Part shown: positions 17,114-26,831 of the stretch, piece by piece
Layout of the letters: every line of letters starts with the position of its first letter
Position numbering within the stretch: position 1 is the first letter of the stretch
NCBI GenBank assembly: GCA_028281495.1
Contig: JANQJU010000070.1
Location: 1-64,000, forward strand
Direction: 5' to 3'
DNA length: 64,000 nucleotides
Source: SAR324 cluster bacterium
GTDB taxonomy: Bacteria; SAR324; NAC60-12
Notes under the pieces: model-generated
What the model was told of the DNA's origin: nothing
Seen by the model: only the letters and a program-made list of their open reading frames with translations
Databases searched by the model: none
Made by a program: the position numbers and the translations under genes

Positions 17114-19324
17114 ATGCTTTTTCCAGTAGATTCCCCCCATACAGCTATTGTGAAGTCACGAATCTTGAAGTCAGGATTCATGTTTTTAGTCAGCCTTATT
17201 TTCTTTGGAAATTGTCCAATATTTTCTCAAACGGAAACCACGACCGACTGGCCTCAGGTGATGCAAGCGTATCAAGATCGGTCATGGAAACAGGTGGTAC
17301 TATCACTCTCTCAAGTGGTTGCTTCCGAAACTTATTCAATTGAGAATCGAAGGCGAGCTTGGTTCATCTTAGGTCAAAGTTATCTGCGCATGAAAGCTTA
17401 CGACTTAGCGGAGCAGAGCTTTCTAGAAGGCCAAAAACTGGACAAAGAATATCCGCTGCTATGGACGTATCATTTAATGCGTGTTTATTTGCGAAGCGAT
17501 CAGCAACAAAAAGCCTTGCCGTTGATTCAAAAATTGCTTCAACCCCCTGTCAATGGATTTTACCTAAGAAAGATCCGAGCCAATATCAAAAACTATTACA
17601 ACACTAACGAAACACTACCTCTCATCCACCCGGTCTTAAAAAAATCCGAAGCAACCCCCAGTCTTTTTTTTAACGACCATGAATTAATCAATATTTACGC
17701 CAAATCGTCCTCACTTTTAAAAAAAACGATCCCCAATTCTTTGTACGTGCGACAGTGGCGTCGCCCGGAAAATCTAGCCTTAGCGAAAGAGTCCGATGCG
17801 AAGATTGCTGAATTGAAGAAAGCAGGAAAGGTGAAGCTGACTTCCAATGACTATCGAACCCGGTATGAGCGGTTGGATAAGTTGAGGTTGTACAAATATT
17901 TGACCGAGGTCATTCCTAAACAGATCAATCAGATTTCTGATCGAAACGTTCGTACCAAGGTTTCCAATATTTACTTAGAGGCACTTTTCAAGCGAAAGCA
18001 GTATCAAAAGATCCTCACATTACGAAACAAGGGAACCCTGGCCAAGACTTATAACACGCTTCCTACGACTCAAGTATTTTGGACCATTCGCTCTCAACAA
18101 CGCTTGCGCCAGATTACCAAAGCCGCCGAATCTTTAAAAGAATTGGAAAAAATACATCCAGGTTCGACATGGCTTCCACTGGCTTATCGAAAAATGGCTG
18201 AGTCTTACGAGATTATCGACAATGATCCAAAAGCGGATGTGTATTGGAAAACTTTAGCCAAACGTTTTGCCGGTACAAAAGAGGCAGAAGTCGCGTTTTG
18301 GAAAGCCGCATGGTTTCGCTATCGTAACAAGCGCTACAAAGATGCCTTGTACTACGTGGATCAGGCCATGACAAAACAGGTATTGAGTCCAGAAGTTTTT
18401 GCTAAATTCATGTATTGGCAGGGCAAACTGCAGCATTTGCTAGGTCGAAACAAACAAGCGGATCAAACATTTAAGACTTTGCAACGGGACTGGCCGAACA
18501 CCTATTATAATCTCAGATTTTTGAGTCAACCGGGACCATGGACCCAAAAAATCACGACTTTCGGAACGAAACCTCCACAGCGAAAATTTTGGCACAGTGA
18601 TCCTCCTGCACCCGAAGGCAAAATGGCCAAATTGACCAAGCGCCATGAATTTCTTTTTGCATTGGGAGAAAAAGAACATGCGGTTTATGAGGTGATGCGG
18701 GATATCGGCAACCATGGAAAGTATTCTCTGATTTGGCGCGGTAGCGAATTATTATACGAGAATCAAGAACACCATTCTTTGCAAAGGCTCATCAGCAATT
18801 ACTATTTGGTCAATCTAAAAAAATTACCCATTCAGAACCAGGCCGCCTGGAAATTCGCGTACCCTCGTGCGTATTGGTCGTTTGTAAAAAAACAGGCAGA
18901 CAAAGCAGGGATTGATCCGTATTGGGCACTTTCAATAATGCGCGAAGAGAGCCGATTCGATCCAGAAGCCAAGTCAATTGCCGATGCACACGGTTTGATG
19001 CAGTTGATTCCCCCAACGGCAAAAGAAGTGGCAAGGCAACAAAAGTTGAAATTCCACCGAGTGCCTCAACTTTATGATCCTTTTTTCAACATCCGATTGG
19101 GAACCCATTATTTGGGGGGGCTTGCCAAACGCTTCAACCAAAACATCATATTTGCTTCAGGTGGTTATAACGCGGGGCCTCACAATATGAAAAAGTGGGT
19201 AAAACGAGACGGCAAATTGCCTGCCGATGAATTCGTAGAAATGATTCCTTACCGAGAAACCCGGAACTATGTGAAACGGGTTTTCATGACTTACAGTCTT
19301 TACAAAAGAGTATACGGTTCCTAA
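17114..19324 (+). CDS. Slt-type lytic transglycosylase
   Basis: 736 residues. An N-terminal hydrophobic segment (FMFLVSLIFFGNCPIFSQ) gives export; the annotated ATG has no Shine-Dalgarno, and a GTG at 17150 or an ATG at 17180 could be the real start. A long helical superhelix of TPR-like repeats (~60-560) resembles the U/L domains of Slt70. The catalytic SLT domain is at ~590-735, with catalytic Glu612 (IMREESRFDPEA), HGLMQLIPPTA, the GTHYLGGL block and GGYNAGPHN. It cuts peptidoglycan glycan strands, forming 1,6-anhydro-MurNAc ends, in the periplasm. A hairpin terminator candidate follows at 19402-19423. Confidence 0.9.
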   Translation: MLFPVDSPHTAIVKSRILKSGFMFLVSLIFFGNCPIFSQTETTTDWPQVMQAYQDRSWKQVVLSLSQVVASETYSIENRRRAWFILGQSYLRMKAYDLAEQSFLEGQKLDKEYPLLWTYHLMRVYLRSDQQQKALPLIQKLLQPPVNGFYLRKIRANIKNYYNTNETLPLIHPVLKKSEATPSLFFNDHELINIYAKSSSLLKKTIPNSLYVRQWRRPENLALAKESDAKIAELKKAGKVKLTSNDYRTRYERLDKLRLYKYLTEVIPKQINQISDRNVRTKVSNIYLEALFKRKQYQKILTLRNKGTLAKTYNTLPTTQVFWTIRSQQRLRQITKAAESLKELEKIHPGSTWLPLAYRKMAESYEIIDNDPKADVYWKTLAKRFAGTKEAEVAFWKAAWFRYRNKRYKDALYYVDQAMTKQVLSPEVFAKFMYWQGKLQHLLGRNKQADQTFKTLQRDWPNTYYNLRFLSQPGPWTQKITTFGTKPPQRKFWHSDPPAPEGKMAKLTKRHEFLFALGEKEHAVYEVMRDIGNHGKYSLIWRGSELLYENQEHHSLQRLISNYYLVNLKKLPIQNQAAWKFAYPRAYWSFVKKQADKAGIDPYWALSIMREESRFDPEAKSIADAHGLMQLIPPTAKEVARQQKLKFHRVPQLYDPFFNIRLGTHYLGGLAKRFNQNIIFASGGYNAGPHNMKKWVKRDGKLPADEFVEMIPYRETRNYVKRVFMTYSLYKRVYGS

Positions 19325-19401
19325 CTTCAGTGGTTTTGAACTCAATATCTTTGCCTTCCTCCTTTTAGATTCATTTATTCTCTGCAAAATATCTTCGAAG
19401 C

Positions 19402-19428
19402 TGGATGCTCCAATGAGCATCCAACTTT
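19402..19428 (+). terminator. Candidate rho-independent terminator after the transglycosylase
   Basis: TGGATGCTC and GAGCATCCA form a perfect 9-bp stem with a CAAT loop (19402-19423), followed by AACTTTTG. The U-run is short, so termination strength is uncertain. Confidence 0.5.
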
Positions 19429-19608
19429 TGAATAAAACTTTCGTTAGATTGGTTGACCGGAAATATATTGCAATATTGCTTTGCATCCGGGGTATACTGA
19501 CTGTCGGGGTGGTTTTGTTCTTGTGTTTTACTGAACGCAGGAACCATGAGAAATGATCTTCGACGGATGTCAACTGAAAGAAGGCATACTAACAAAGAGG
19601 AGGCGACT

Positions 19609-20382
19609 ATGGGGCACGTAATCGGACAATGCTTGGGGGGATTAGTCCTAATAGGGCTTTGCCTTCAACCCACGATTTTTGCGCAAGACCGATTCGATAT
19701 GGCGGTGGTGACAGGCTATCCGCCATTTGCTGGAGAAGATCTGTATAAAGGAGGGATCGTCTCCGATGTAGTGATGTCAGTGCTGGATGAAATGGATGAG
19801 CATGGCCAAGTGGAATACATGCCGTTGAAACGGGCTTACATCAAGGTTTCTAAAGGTCAAATGGCTGCCGCGTTTCCGTTTACCAAAACCAAAGAACGTG
19901 AAGCTGAAGTGTATTTTTCCGATCCCTTGTATCTGTCGATTGATCGTTTTTTCGTAACCATAGATTCAGGGATAATCACCTGGAATCCCAAAAATTTGAA
20001 GGGGCGGAAAGTTTGCAAACCGATTGGAACCGCGACGGATGAAATCCAATCCTTATTGGATCAAAAAGTTTTAGAATTGGTTCGTAGTGTCAGTCTTTCC
20101 AATTGTTTTCGTATGCTGGCTAAACAGAGGGTTGATCTGGTGCCGAGCGATGAAAAGGTCGGTTGGGCCATTCTGAATCAGTTTCCGAACAAACAAGGAT
20201 TCAAAGCGTTGCGAAAAGATGTCCGAGTGGCTGGTCTACATTTGATATTAGGAAAGCATGTTTCTGATGCACAGGGGTGGATAACCCGGTTTAATATTGC
20301 TTTGGCCAAGCTCAAGCAAGAAGGGATGATGCAGGAAATGATCGACCGGCATTTCAACAGGATCGCTTCAAACGTGAATTGA
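19609..20382 (+). CDS. Periplasmic solute-binding protein (PBPb type, SBP family 3)
   Basis: The ATG at 19609 is preceded by GAGGAGG and starts a signal peptide (MGHVIGQCLGGLVLIGLCLQPTIFA), so I choose it over the upstream frame start at 19546. The mature ~230-residue part reads like amino-acid-type binding proteins (MAVVTGYPPFAG, GGIVSDVVMSVL, AAFPFTKTKEREAEVYFSDPL, LKGRKVCKPIGTATDEI). No permease or ATPase gene is nearby; instead a soluble PAS/Hpt hybrid kinase follows ~125 bases later. It may be a detached sensor domain or an orphan transport component. The ligand is unknown. Confidence 0.8.
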   Translation: MGHVIGQCLGGLVLIGLCLQPTIFAQDRFDMAVVTGYPPFAGEDLYKGGIVSDVVMSVLDEMDEHGQVEYMPLKRAYIKVSKGQMAAAFPFTKTKEREAEVYFSDPLYLSIDRFFVTIDSGIITWNPKNLKGRKVCKPIGTATDEIQSLLDQKVLELVRSVSLSNCFRMLAKQRVDLVPSDEKVGWAILNQFPNKQGFKALRKDVRVAGLHLILGKHVSDAQGWITRFNIALAKLKQEGMMQEMIDRHFNRIASNVN

Positions 20383-20385
20383 ACT

Positions 20386-20405
20386 CAAAATAAAATTTTG
20401 TTTTT
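20386..20405 (+). terminator. Weak terminator-like hairpin
   Basis: CAAAAT and ATTTTG form a 6-bp AT-rich stem with an AAA loop, followed directly by TTTTT. It lies 4 bases after the stop of the solute-binding protein gene. The stem is weak, so it may only reduce read-through to the downstream kinase. Confidence 0.35.
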
Positions 20406-20508
20406 CCTCTTCTGATTCATGGTTCGACTAGGAGAATAAGCAATTGCATTTGTTTGCCTCAGAGTACTGTTTGATCTTTAACGATTGCACCAAAAGGCGG
20501 GACGAGTG

Positions 20509-23500
20509 ATGAGCGGGAATTCCTCGAATTTTATGGTGCTAACTCAGAATGTGAAAGACGTATTGAATCGGCTCAACACACCGATTTGGGTTTTTGATAT
20601 TGATCAAAAGTCGATGCATTGGGCCTCTGTTGCAGGTTTGCAATTTTGGCATAGTGAGTCGGTAGAGGAGTTGCGTCTTCGAGATTTTCGAAGCGATATG
20701 ACGCCCGCCACCCTAATTCGCCTAAAAGATTATTTGAGGCGTTTCCTCAACGGAGAATCGATTACGGAGCAATGGACTTTATATCCCAAAGGAGAGCCTG
20801 TCAGTTGTATTGCGCAGTTTTCAGGAATTCAGATGGAAAACTCTGAAATCGCGATGTTGGTCGAGGCCCAACCGGTGGTACCAGTGAGTAACAACAACCT
20901 AAGGATGGTGGAAGCGTTGCGCCATGTTCCGGTAGGAATCTCTTTGTTTAATTTTTCTGGGGAATTGTTTCTGCAAAACCCGCACGCAATGCAAACATTT
21001 GGAGATGCGAGATTGAGCACGCGCTTTGTGAATGTTTCCGATTTTTCTGCCCTGATTCAAATTTTGCAGGCTGGGCAGGTCTTTCAATCTGAGGTTCAAA
21101 TGAAGACACTTGCGGGGAACTCGTGGTTTTCAGTCGAAGCGCGTCCCGCTGCCGACCCTGTGAGTGGCGATTCCTGCATTTTGATGCATGTGGTGGATAT
21201 TCAAGAGAATAAGGTCGCCCAAGAAGAATTACGTCAACAACATCATTTAATGCACTCCATACTGGATGCAGTGCCCATCAATATTTTTCTAAAAGATGCC
21301 GAAGGTCGGTTCGTTCTATTCAATCGTCATGCCTCTGAAACCACAGGCAAACCCAAAGAACAAGTGCTCGGTTTAACCGACTATGATATCTTTCCTTCCG
21401 AAACAGCCAAACGCTTAAGAAAAGTAGATTGGGAGGTGATACGAGATCAAAAGATGGTGCATTATGAGGAACGCCTTGAATTGCTAGGAGAGATAAAATG
21501 GATGTATGCTGGAAAGCAACCGATTCATCTGTCGGAAGATGAACCCCCATTTCTGCTGGGATTTTCGGTTGATATCACAAACCGAAAACGGATCGAACAA
21601 GAGTTGGATAACCAACGGAAATTCATACGGCAAGTGATCGACACCGATCCCAATCTCATCTTTGTCAAAGATGCGTTTGGTCGGTTTCTTTTTGTCAACC
21701 AAGCAACAGCGAATGTATTTGGAAAAACAGTTGAAGAAATGGAAAGGGGCAGCAATTCGGATGTCCATCATCAAAAAGAAGCGGTCCAGGGTTATAATGC
21801 AACGGATCAACAAGTCATTGAAGAACGGTGCACAATCACGTTAGAAGAATGCTTCACCTTTCCCAATGGGGACGTGCATTGGTATCAAACGACCAAAACA
21901 CCCTTGGTTCAGCCCGATGGCGAGATATACGTTTTGTGTATCGCCGTGGATATCACCCGCCATAAAGAGGATGAAGTCGCTTTAATTGAAGCTAAAGAAA
22001 TGGCTGATGCCGCCAACCGGGCCAAGTCGCAATTTCTGGCCAACATGAGCCACGAAATCCGGACCCCTATGAATGGAGTCTTGGGAATCACTGAGTTGCT
22101 TGCGCATTCTCCTTTAAATTCTCAGCAACAACGGTATGTCAACGCTTTGCTGACCAGCGGGCGGCATTTATTGCATTTGATTAACGACATCCTGGATTTT
22201 TCGAAGTTGGAAGCTGGTAAATTGGAGTTAAAATTCGCCCCGTATGACGTAGAAGAGTGTTTAAAAGAAATTGTGGAGATGCTCGGAGTGCAAGCTCAAG
22301 AGAAAAACTTGGGTTTGCAATACCACGTGGATTCACGCCTCCAGTTTCCAATCGTTGGAGACGCTCGTCGATTAAAGCAGGTCTTGGCCAATCTCATTGG
22401 CAATGCCATCAAGTTTACGGATCAAGGGCACATCGATGCCACGACGCAATTGATCCACGAAGAAACATCCTCCATCAAAATATTATTCAGTGTCAAGGAC
22501 ACGGGAGTGGGCATTCCAAAATCGGAACAATCCTCCTTGTTTCATGAGTTTTCTCAGCTGGATGGTTCGGTCACTCGACGCTATGAGGGGACTGGATTGG
22601 GTTTGGCCATCTCCAAAAAATTGATCGGTTTGATGGGGGGAGAAATATCCGTTGAGAGCGAGGAAGGGAAAGGTTCCGATTTCCGGTTTACTATTGTCGC
22701 AGAGCGGGCTGAAGCTCCGCAGCATTCTCATAGCCCCTTACTGAATCGAGAAAACCATTCTAGCCTATCGGTCGCTCAACACTTCCCTCTGAACATTTTA
22801 CTAGCTGAAGATAACCCTTTGAATCAGATGGTAACGCTCGGTTTTTTGGAAGCTTTAGGATACACCGCGGTGGTGGCACACAACGGTAAGCAAGCGATCG
22901 AAAGCTTGCAACAGAAACATTATGACTTGATATTCATGGATTATCATATGCCAGAAATGGATGGTGTGGAAGCCACCCGTCACATCTGCGAAAACTGGCC
23001 CTTAGAAAGGCGTCCGGTCATCGTAGCAATGACCGCTGATGCGTTTTCTGATGATCGCGAAAAATTGCTTAAGCTGGGGATGAACGAATACTTGAGCAAA
23101 CCGATCAACCTGGAAGAATTGCGAGCCACAATCGAACGTAGCTACAAACGCCTGAAAGCTCGTAATCTGAAGCCTTCGGCAACGGTTCATTCTTCCGCGC
23201 TAGCAGAGCCGTTTCCAAGGAAAGATTTGGATCAAACTTCAGTCGAACTCATCGATACATCGATCCTGAAAAACTATGACCCTGACTTGCAAACTGAGCT
23301 GCTGGAAATATTTTTTGCAAGCTCTTTGGAGGCCCTTTGCAATATTCGAACCTATGCCGAGGCGGGAAAGGCCGCTAAAATGGGAGAGGAATCTCATAAG
23401 CTAAAAGGGGGGTGTTTGGCAATTGGAGCTGTAGAACTGGCCAAACAATGCACCGTGTTGCAGGCTTGCGGAGAAAACCAAGACCTTTCCAATGTCCATG

Positions 23501-23583
23501 ACAAAATTCCTGCCTTGGAACATTGCTATCAGAAAACCCAACAAGCGCTACAAGTCTTATTTCAAGAGCTTTCCACCAGATAG
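20509..23583 (+). CDS. Soluble multi-PAS hybrid histidine kinase with receiver and Hpt
   Basis: The ATG at 20509 follows AGGCGGGACGAG. No membrane segment is seen. Residues ~10-500 contain four PAS-like segments; the last two are clear (VPINIFLKDAEGRFVLFNRHA and TDPNLIFVKDAFGRFLFVNQAT, each followed by a PAC-type ending). HisKA follows with His515 (ANMSHEIRTPMNG), then HATPase (NLIGNAIKFTDQG, DTGVGIP, GTGLGLAISKKL), a receiver with Asp811 (IFMDYHMPEMDG) and an Hpt domain with His963 (ESHKLKGGCLAIGA). This is a complete phosphorelay up to Hpt, so it needs a separate response regulator. Its 3' end overlaps the convergent kinase gene by 22 bases. Confidence 0.9.
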   Translation: MSGNSSNFMVLTQNVKDVLNRLNTPIWVFDIDQKSMHWASVAGLQFWHSESVEELRLRDFRSDMTPATLIRLKDYLRRFLNGESITEQWTLYPKGEPVSCIAQFSGIQMENSEIAMLVEAQPVVPVSNNNLRMVEALRHVPVGISLFNFSGELFLQNPHAMQTFGDARLSTRFVNVSDFSALIQILQAGQVFQSEVQMKTLAGNSWFSVEARPAADPVSGDSCILMHVVDIQENKVAQEELRQQHHLMHSILDAVPINIFLKDAEGRFVLFNRHASETTGKPKEQVLGLTDYDIFPSETAKRLRKVDWEVIRDQKMVHYEERLELLGEIKWMYAGKQPIHLSEDEPPFLLGFSVDITNRKRIEQELDNQRKFIRQVIDTDPNLIFVKDAFGRFLFVNQATANVFGKTVEEMERGSNSDVHHQKEAVQGYNATDQQVIEERCTITLEECFTFPNGDVHWYQTTKTPLVQPDGEIYVLCIAVDITRHKEDEVALIEAKEMADAANRAKSQFLANMSHEIRTPMNGVLGITELLAHSPLNSQQQRYVNALLTSGRHLLHLINDILDFSKLEAGKLELKFAPYDVEECLKEIVEMLGVQAQEKNLGLQYHVDSRLQFPIVGDARRLKQVLANLIGNAIKFTDQGHIDATTQLIHEETSSIKILFSVKDTGVGIPKSEQSSLFHEFSQLDGSVTRRYEGTGLGLAISKKLIGLMGGEISVESEEGKGSDFRFTIVAERAEAPQHSHSPLLNRENHSSLSVAQHFPLNILLAEDNPLNQMVTLGFLEALGYTAVVAHNGKQAIESLQQKHYDLIFMDYHMPEMDGVEATRHICENWPLERRPVIVAMTADAFSDDREKLLKLGMNEYLSKPINLEELRATIERSYKRLKARNLKPSATVHSSALAEPFPRKDLDQTSVELIDTSILKNYDPDLQTELLEIFFASSLEALCNIRTYAEAGKAAKMGEESHKLKGGCLAIGAVELAKQCTVLQACGENQDLSNVHDKIPALEHCYQKTQQALQVLFQELSTR

Positions 23584-26500
23584 TGTGAATACGACTTTAA
23601 TAAACGCGGCACAAAGCTCTTTCCTACCCGTAAAGCGATCGAGGCTTGCTCGTTCGTGCCCACCACAACATCCACCTGGTAATTTTTGCTTTTAGTGAGT
23701 TTCTTGTGAATTCGAAGGATTTTTTTGGGATTCACAAGATGTGATTTATGAATCTTGAGCAACATTGAGTCATCAAAATACAACTCAAGGTTAGAAAGCG
23801 AGACTTGAACCAATCGCGGGTCTTGCTCATTTTCCAGATAGACCTTGCAATAAGGAGAATACGACGAAATGTGAGTGATCTGGGGCAAATACGGTTGGAT
23901 TTCGGGGAGTGCCTGAATCATTTTGTCAGTGAGCAACGCTTTGAGATTGCTTTCAATCAATTGCGCCTGTTCCAGCAAATTGAGAAGGTACTCGCGTTCT
24001 AAAGAATTGAATGGTTCTCGATGTGCTTCTCGGAACAGACATAACAAGGCATCATGTTTGATCCATTGAACAAATACGAAATGGGTACCAAGGAGCTGTT
24101 GGGGTTGATCCGGAGTATAAAATAAGGCCAGTGGCGATTGTTCTTGCACTAAATTGACAATGATCAGTGGAAATTCTGGCCTCTCCCGATATACGTCTAG
24201 CAACGGCATTTCCGGTGGTTTCGACAAAAATTCATGGTGAGGGATCGTCAGCGAACTCAATTGGCCGTCTTTCCACAGGATCACATCCGATGCCAATTGC
24301 ATCGCTTGAATCTGAGTAATCGCAAAATGGAAGAGTTGTTCGTGATCTTTAAACGTTGAAATGCGATTGGCATATTCTCGTAATGAGAGCAATTGTTTGC
24401 GAGCCAACAACACTTGTAAATGGGCTCTGCTGCGGGCCAACAGTTCCGCCTGTTCAAATGGTTTGGTTAAATAATCGTTCGCTCCCAATGAAAAACCCGT
24501 ATCCCGATCCACTTGCCGATGCGAAGCCGTTAGAAAAATGATCGGCAATGCTCCTAAGGGATAGTGCTGTCGAAGTTCGCGGCATACATCGAAACCATGC
24601 ATGACTGGCATCATCACATCGAGCAAAATCAAATCGGGTGGACCTTGGGCTTGTATCCATTCCAGTGCCGAGACCCCATTGCTTTGGCAAATCACTGTAT
24701 ATCCTTGAGGGCCAAAACTGTTGAGGATGATCTGTAAGTTCGTGGGATCGTCATCGATAGCTAAAATTTTCAGAGCTTTTCCAGTGTTAGAAAACGCGAC
24801 GGGAGCTGGATGTATTTCAGGAGGTGGCAACAAGTCCACAGATAGAGGAGCTTCCTTCAGAGGAAATGGAGCTTGCTCAATCGACGAGGCCAACGGCAAA
24901 GTGAAAGTAAATCGACTGCCAATCCCTTTCACACTATTGACGGTAATGTTGCCACTATGCAATTCCACCAGTTGTTTGCTGATGGAAAGCCCCAATCCCA
25001 ATCCTTCGTATTGTCGAGAAATCGAATCATCTTCTTGTTCGAAGGAATGAAAAATCCGGTCGATGCGATCTTCCGCGATACCCACCCCCGTGTCAGTGAC
25101 CATGATGGCGACAAACGTGTCTCGGATTTCCGTTTCGACGGTAATTTCGCCTTGTTCTGTGAACTTGATGGCGTTGCCAATTAAGTTGTGAAGCACTTGA
25201 AGCAATCGTTTTTCATCGGCAAAAGCCGCAGGTAGGTCAGGCGGGATGAGATTGCGCAATATGACCGGCCTTCCAAGCAATAGTGGGGAAGAAAGGTGTA
25301 ACACGAGCTCCACCACTTGATGAGTATCCACTTCTTGCATTTCTAGCTGCAACGTATCGTGTTGGAGCTTGGAAAAGTCCAAAATATCTCCCACGAGTCC
25401 AGCCAGACGCTTACCACTATTGATAATCATGGCAAGGTTGCTTCGCAAATAATCAGAAAGTGATACATCCGGATGGGTCAATAAGGTTTGAGCGATTCCG
25501 ATGATTCCATGCAATGGGGTCCGCAGCTCATGAGACGTCTTTGCTAAAAATTCGTCCTTCAGCTTGTCAGCTTTTTTGAGTTTTGCGTTCGATTCCGCCA
25601 AATCGGAATAGGATTGCTCCAGCTTTTGAACCATTTCGTTGAACGACTTTCCCAAAAACCCAATTTCGTCAGAAGAGATCACAGGGACTTGCAACGTTAA
25701 GTCGTTTTTCTCGATGATCTGCCGCACCCCATGCGTTAGCGATTCGATGGGTTTACTGATGGAATTGGTGAGGTAAAAAATGAATGGCAAGGCAAATAAC
25801 AAGCTCCCTAAACCCACTAGGCTCAGTAGCAGAATAGTCTGCTGGGTTAGCTGCTCCGCAATAGCTTTCGAATACAGGATTTGAATCGATCCAATCGGAC
25901 TGTATCCTTGATAAACCCCCAGAACACCTTGATAGAATCCCTTGTCTCCCAATATGATTTCATTCGTAAGAATGGATTGCTGAGTGAGATCAAGCCGCTC
26001 CTTGAGTTTTGGAACCATTGCTGGACTGGGAGCTTGGTAAATGTGGCTGATCCCTACGCTTCTGCGAGAATTTAAGAAAATGTTGATCTGCGTGTCTGTC
26101 AAATAAGAAACCGTTTCAACAAAAGGTTGATCCAGTGTTTGAGCCACCTTCACAAAACCAATTTGTTGCTTTTCGATTTCCAGGGTTTCAACGTTGACTA
26201 TGCTGCGTAGCAATGGAGCGTAAGCTACCGAAGCCAAAGCACCATCCACGCGTTCAAAACGAACAAACCGTCGTTTGGGAATCGGTTCAGTAAATCGAGA
26301 CGGTAGTAAAACCAAAGTTTCCGTGAGTTCGCCTGATGTGCTGCTAATCCTTCTCAACTCTTCTTTCACAAGAATCTTCCGGTAGCCTGCCCTGGCAATC
26401 GAGATCGGTTGGCGATATCCCACCCAATGATTTTCTCCGTTGCGGTAGCTGAAAAGCAACAAATCGCCATCATTGTCGTAAACTGCGATTTGGCGCAGAT

Positions 26501-26831
26501 TGCTTGCCACGGCCATGTTTTGCATGTCGGTAAGGATCTGTTGCCGGGTGTGCATTGTCAGGTCGGGTTCGTCAAGAAGCTTGTATTCCCGCAACAATTG
26601 AAACTTGGTCGGCATTTCGTTGATTCCGGTCAATTGCTGGGCATTGGCCAGGATCTTTTCCTGACGAGCCAAAATTTCATCAATGACAATGTGAGCGGCG
26701 TGCTGAAGACGGTTGTTGGAGTTTTCTTGATTTTGACGGTTGATGACAAAGGAAACAATCACGATTGAAACGAGCATGGTGAGCAGAATCATGCCTAGCA
26801 TGCTCAGAGTAAACCTCCATTTAATATTCAT
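23562..26831 (-). CDS. Membrane hybrid histidine kinase ending in a LytTR DNA-binding domain
   Basis: 1089 residues. Order: membrane segment (~10-30), a ~300-residue periplasmic sensor domain, second membrane segment (LLLSLVGLGSLLFALPFIFYL, ~332-353), HAMP, coiled coil, HisKA with His434 (AKTSHELRTPLHG), HATPase (NLIGNAIKFTEQ, DTGVGI, GLGLGLSISKQL), receiver with Asp738 (LILLDVMMPVMHG), a ~180-residue linker that may be GAF-like, and a C-terminal LytTR domain (~985-1085; PYCKVYLE, LKIHKSHLVNPKKILRI). Input, phosphorelay and DNA-binding output are therefore on one membrane-bound chain. The start overlaps the stop of the LivK-type binding protein gene by 11 bases. Confidence 0.88.
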   Translation of the reverse strand: MNIKWRFTLSMLGMILLTMLVSIVIVSFVINRQNQENSNNRLQHAAHIVIDEILARQEKILANAQQLTGINEMPTKFQLLREYKLLDEPDLTMHTRQQILTDMQNMAVASNLRQIAVYDNDGDLLLFSYRNGENHWVGYRQPISIARAGYRKILVKEELRRISSTSGELTETLVLLPSRFTEPIPKRRFVRFERVDGALASVAYAPLLRSIVNVETLEIEKQQIGFVKVAQTLDQPFVETVSYLTDTQINIFLNSRRSVGISHIYQAPSPAMVPKLKERLDLTQQSILTNEIILGDKGFYQGVLGVYQGYSPIGSIQILYSKAIAEQLTQQTILLLSLVGLGSLLFALPFIFYLTNSISKPIESLTHGVRQIIEKNDLTLQVPVISSDEIGFLGKSFNEMVQKLEQSYSDLAESNAKLKKADKLKDEFLAKTSHELRTPLHGIIGIAQTLLTHPDVSLSDYLRSNLAMIINSGKRLAGLVGDILDFSKLQHDTLQLEMQEVDTHQVVELVLHLSSPLLLGRPVILRNLIPPDLPAAFADEKRLLQVLHNLIGNAIKFTEQGEITVETEIRDTFVAIMVTDTGVGIAEDRIDRIFHSFEQEDDSISRQYEGLGLGLSISKQLVELHSGNITVNSVKGIGSRFTFTLPLASSIEQAPFPLKEAPLSVDLLPPPEIHPAPVAFSNTGKALKILAIDDDPTNLQIILNSFGPQGYTVICQSNGVSALEWIQAQGPPDLILLDVMMPVMHGFDVCRELRQHYPLGALPIIFLTASHRQVDRDTGFSLGANDYLTKPFEQAELLARSRAHLQVLLARKQLLSLREYANRISTFKDHEQLFHFAITQIQAMQLASDVILWKDGQLSSLTIPHHEFLSKPPEMPLLDVYRERPEFPLIIVNLVQEQSPLALFYTPDQPQQLLGTHFVFVQWIKHDALLCLFREAHREPFNSLEREYLLNLLEQAQLIESNLKALLTDKMIQALPEIQPYLPQITHISSYSPYCKVYLENEQDPRLVQVSLSNLELYFDDSMLLKIHKSHLVNPKKILRIHKKLTKSKNYQVDVVVGTNEQASIALRVGKSFVPRLLKSYSHYLVESS

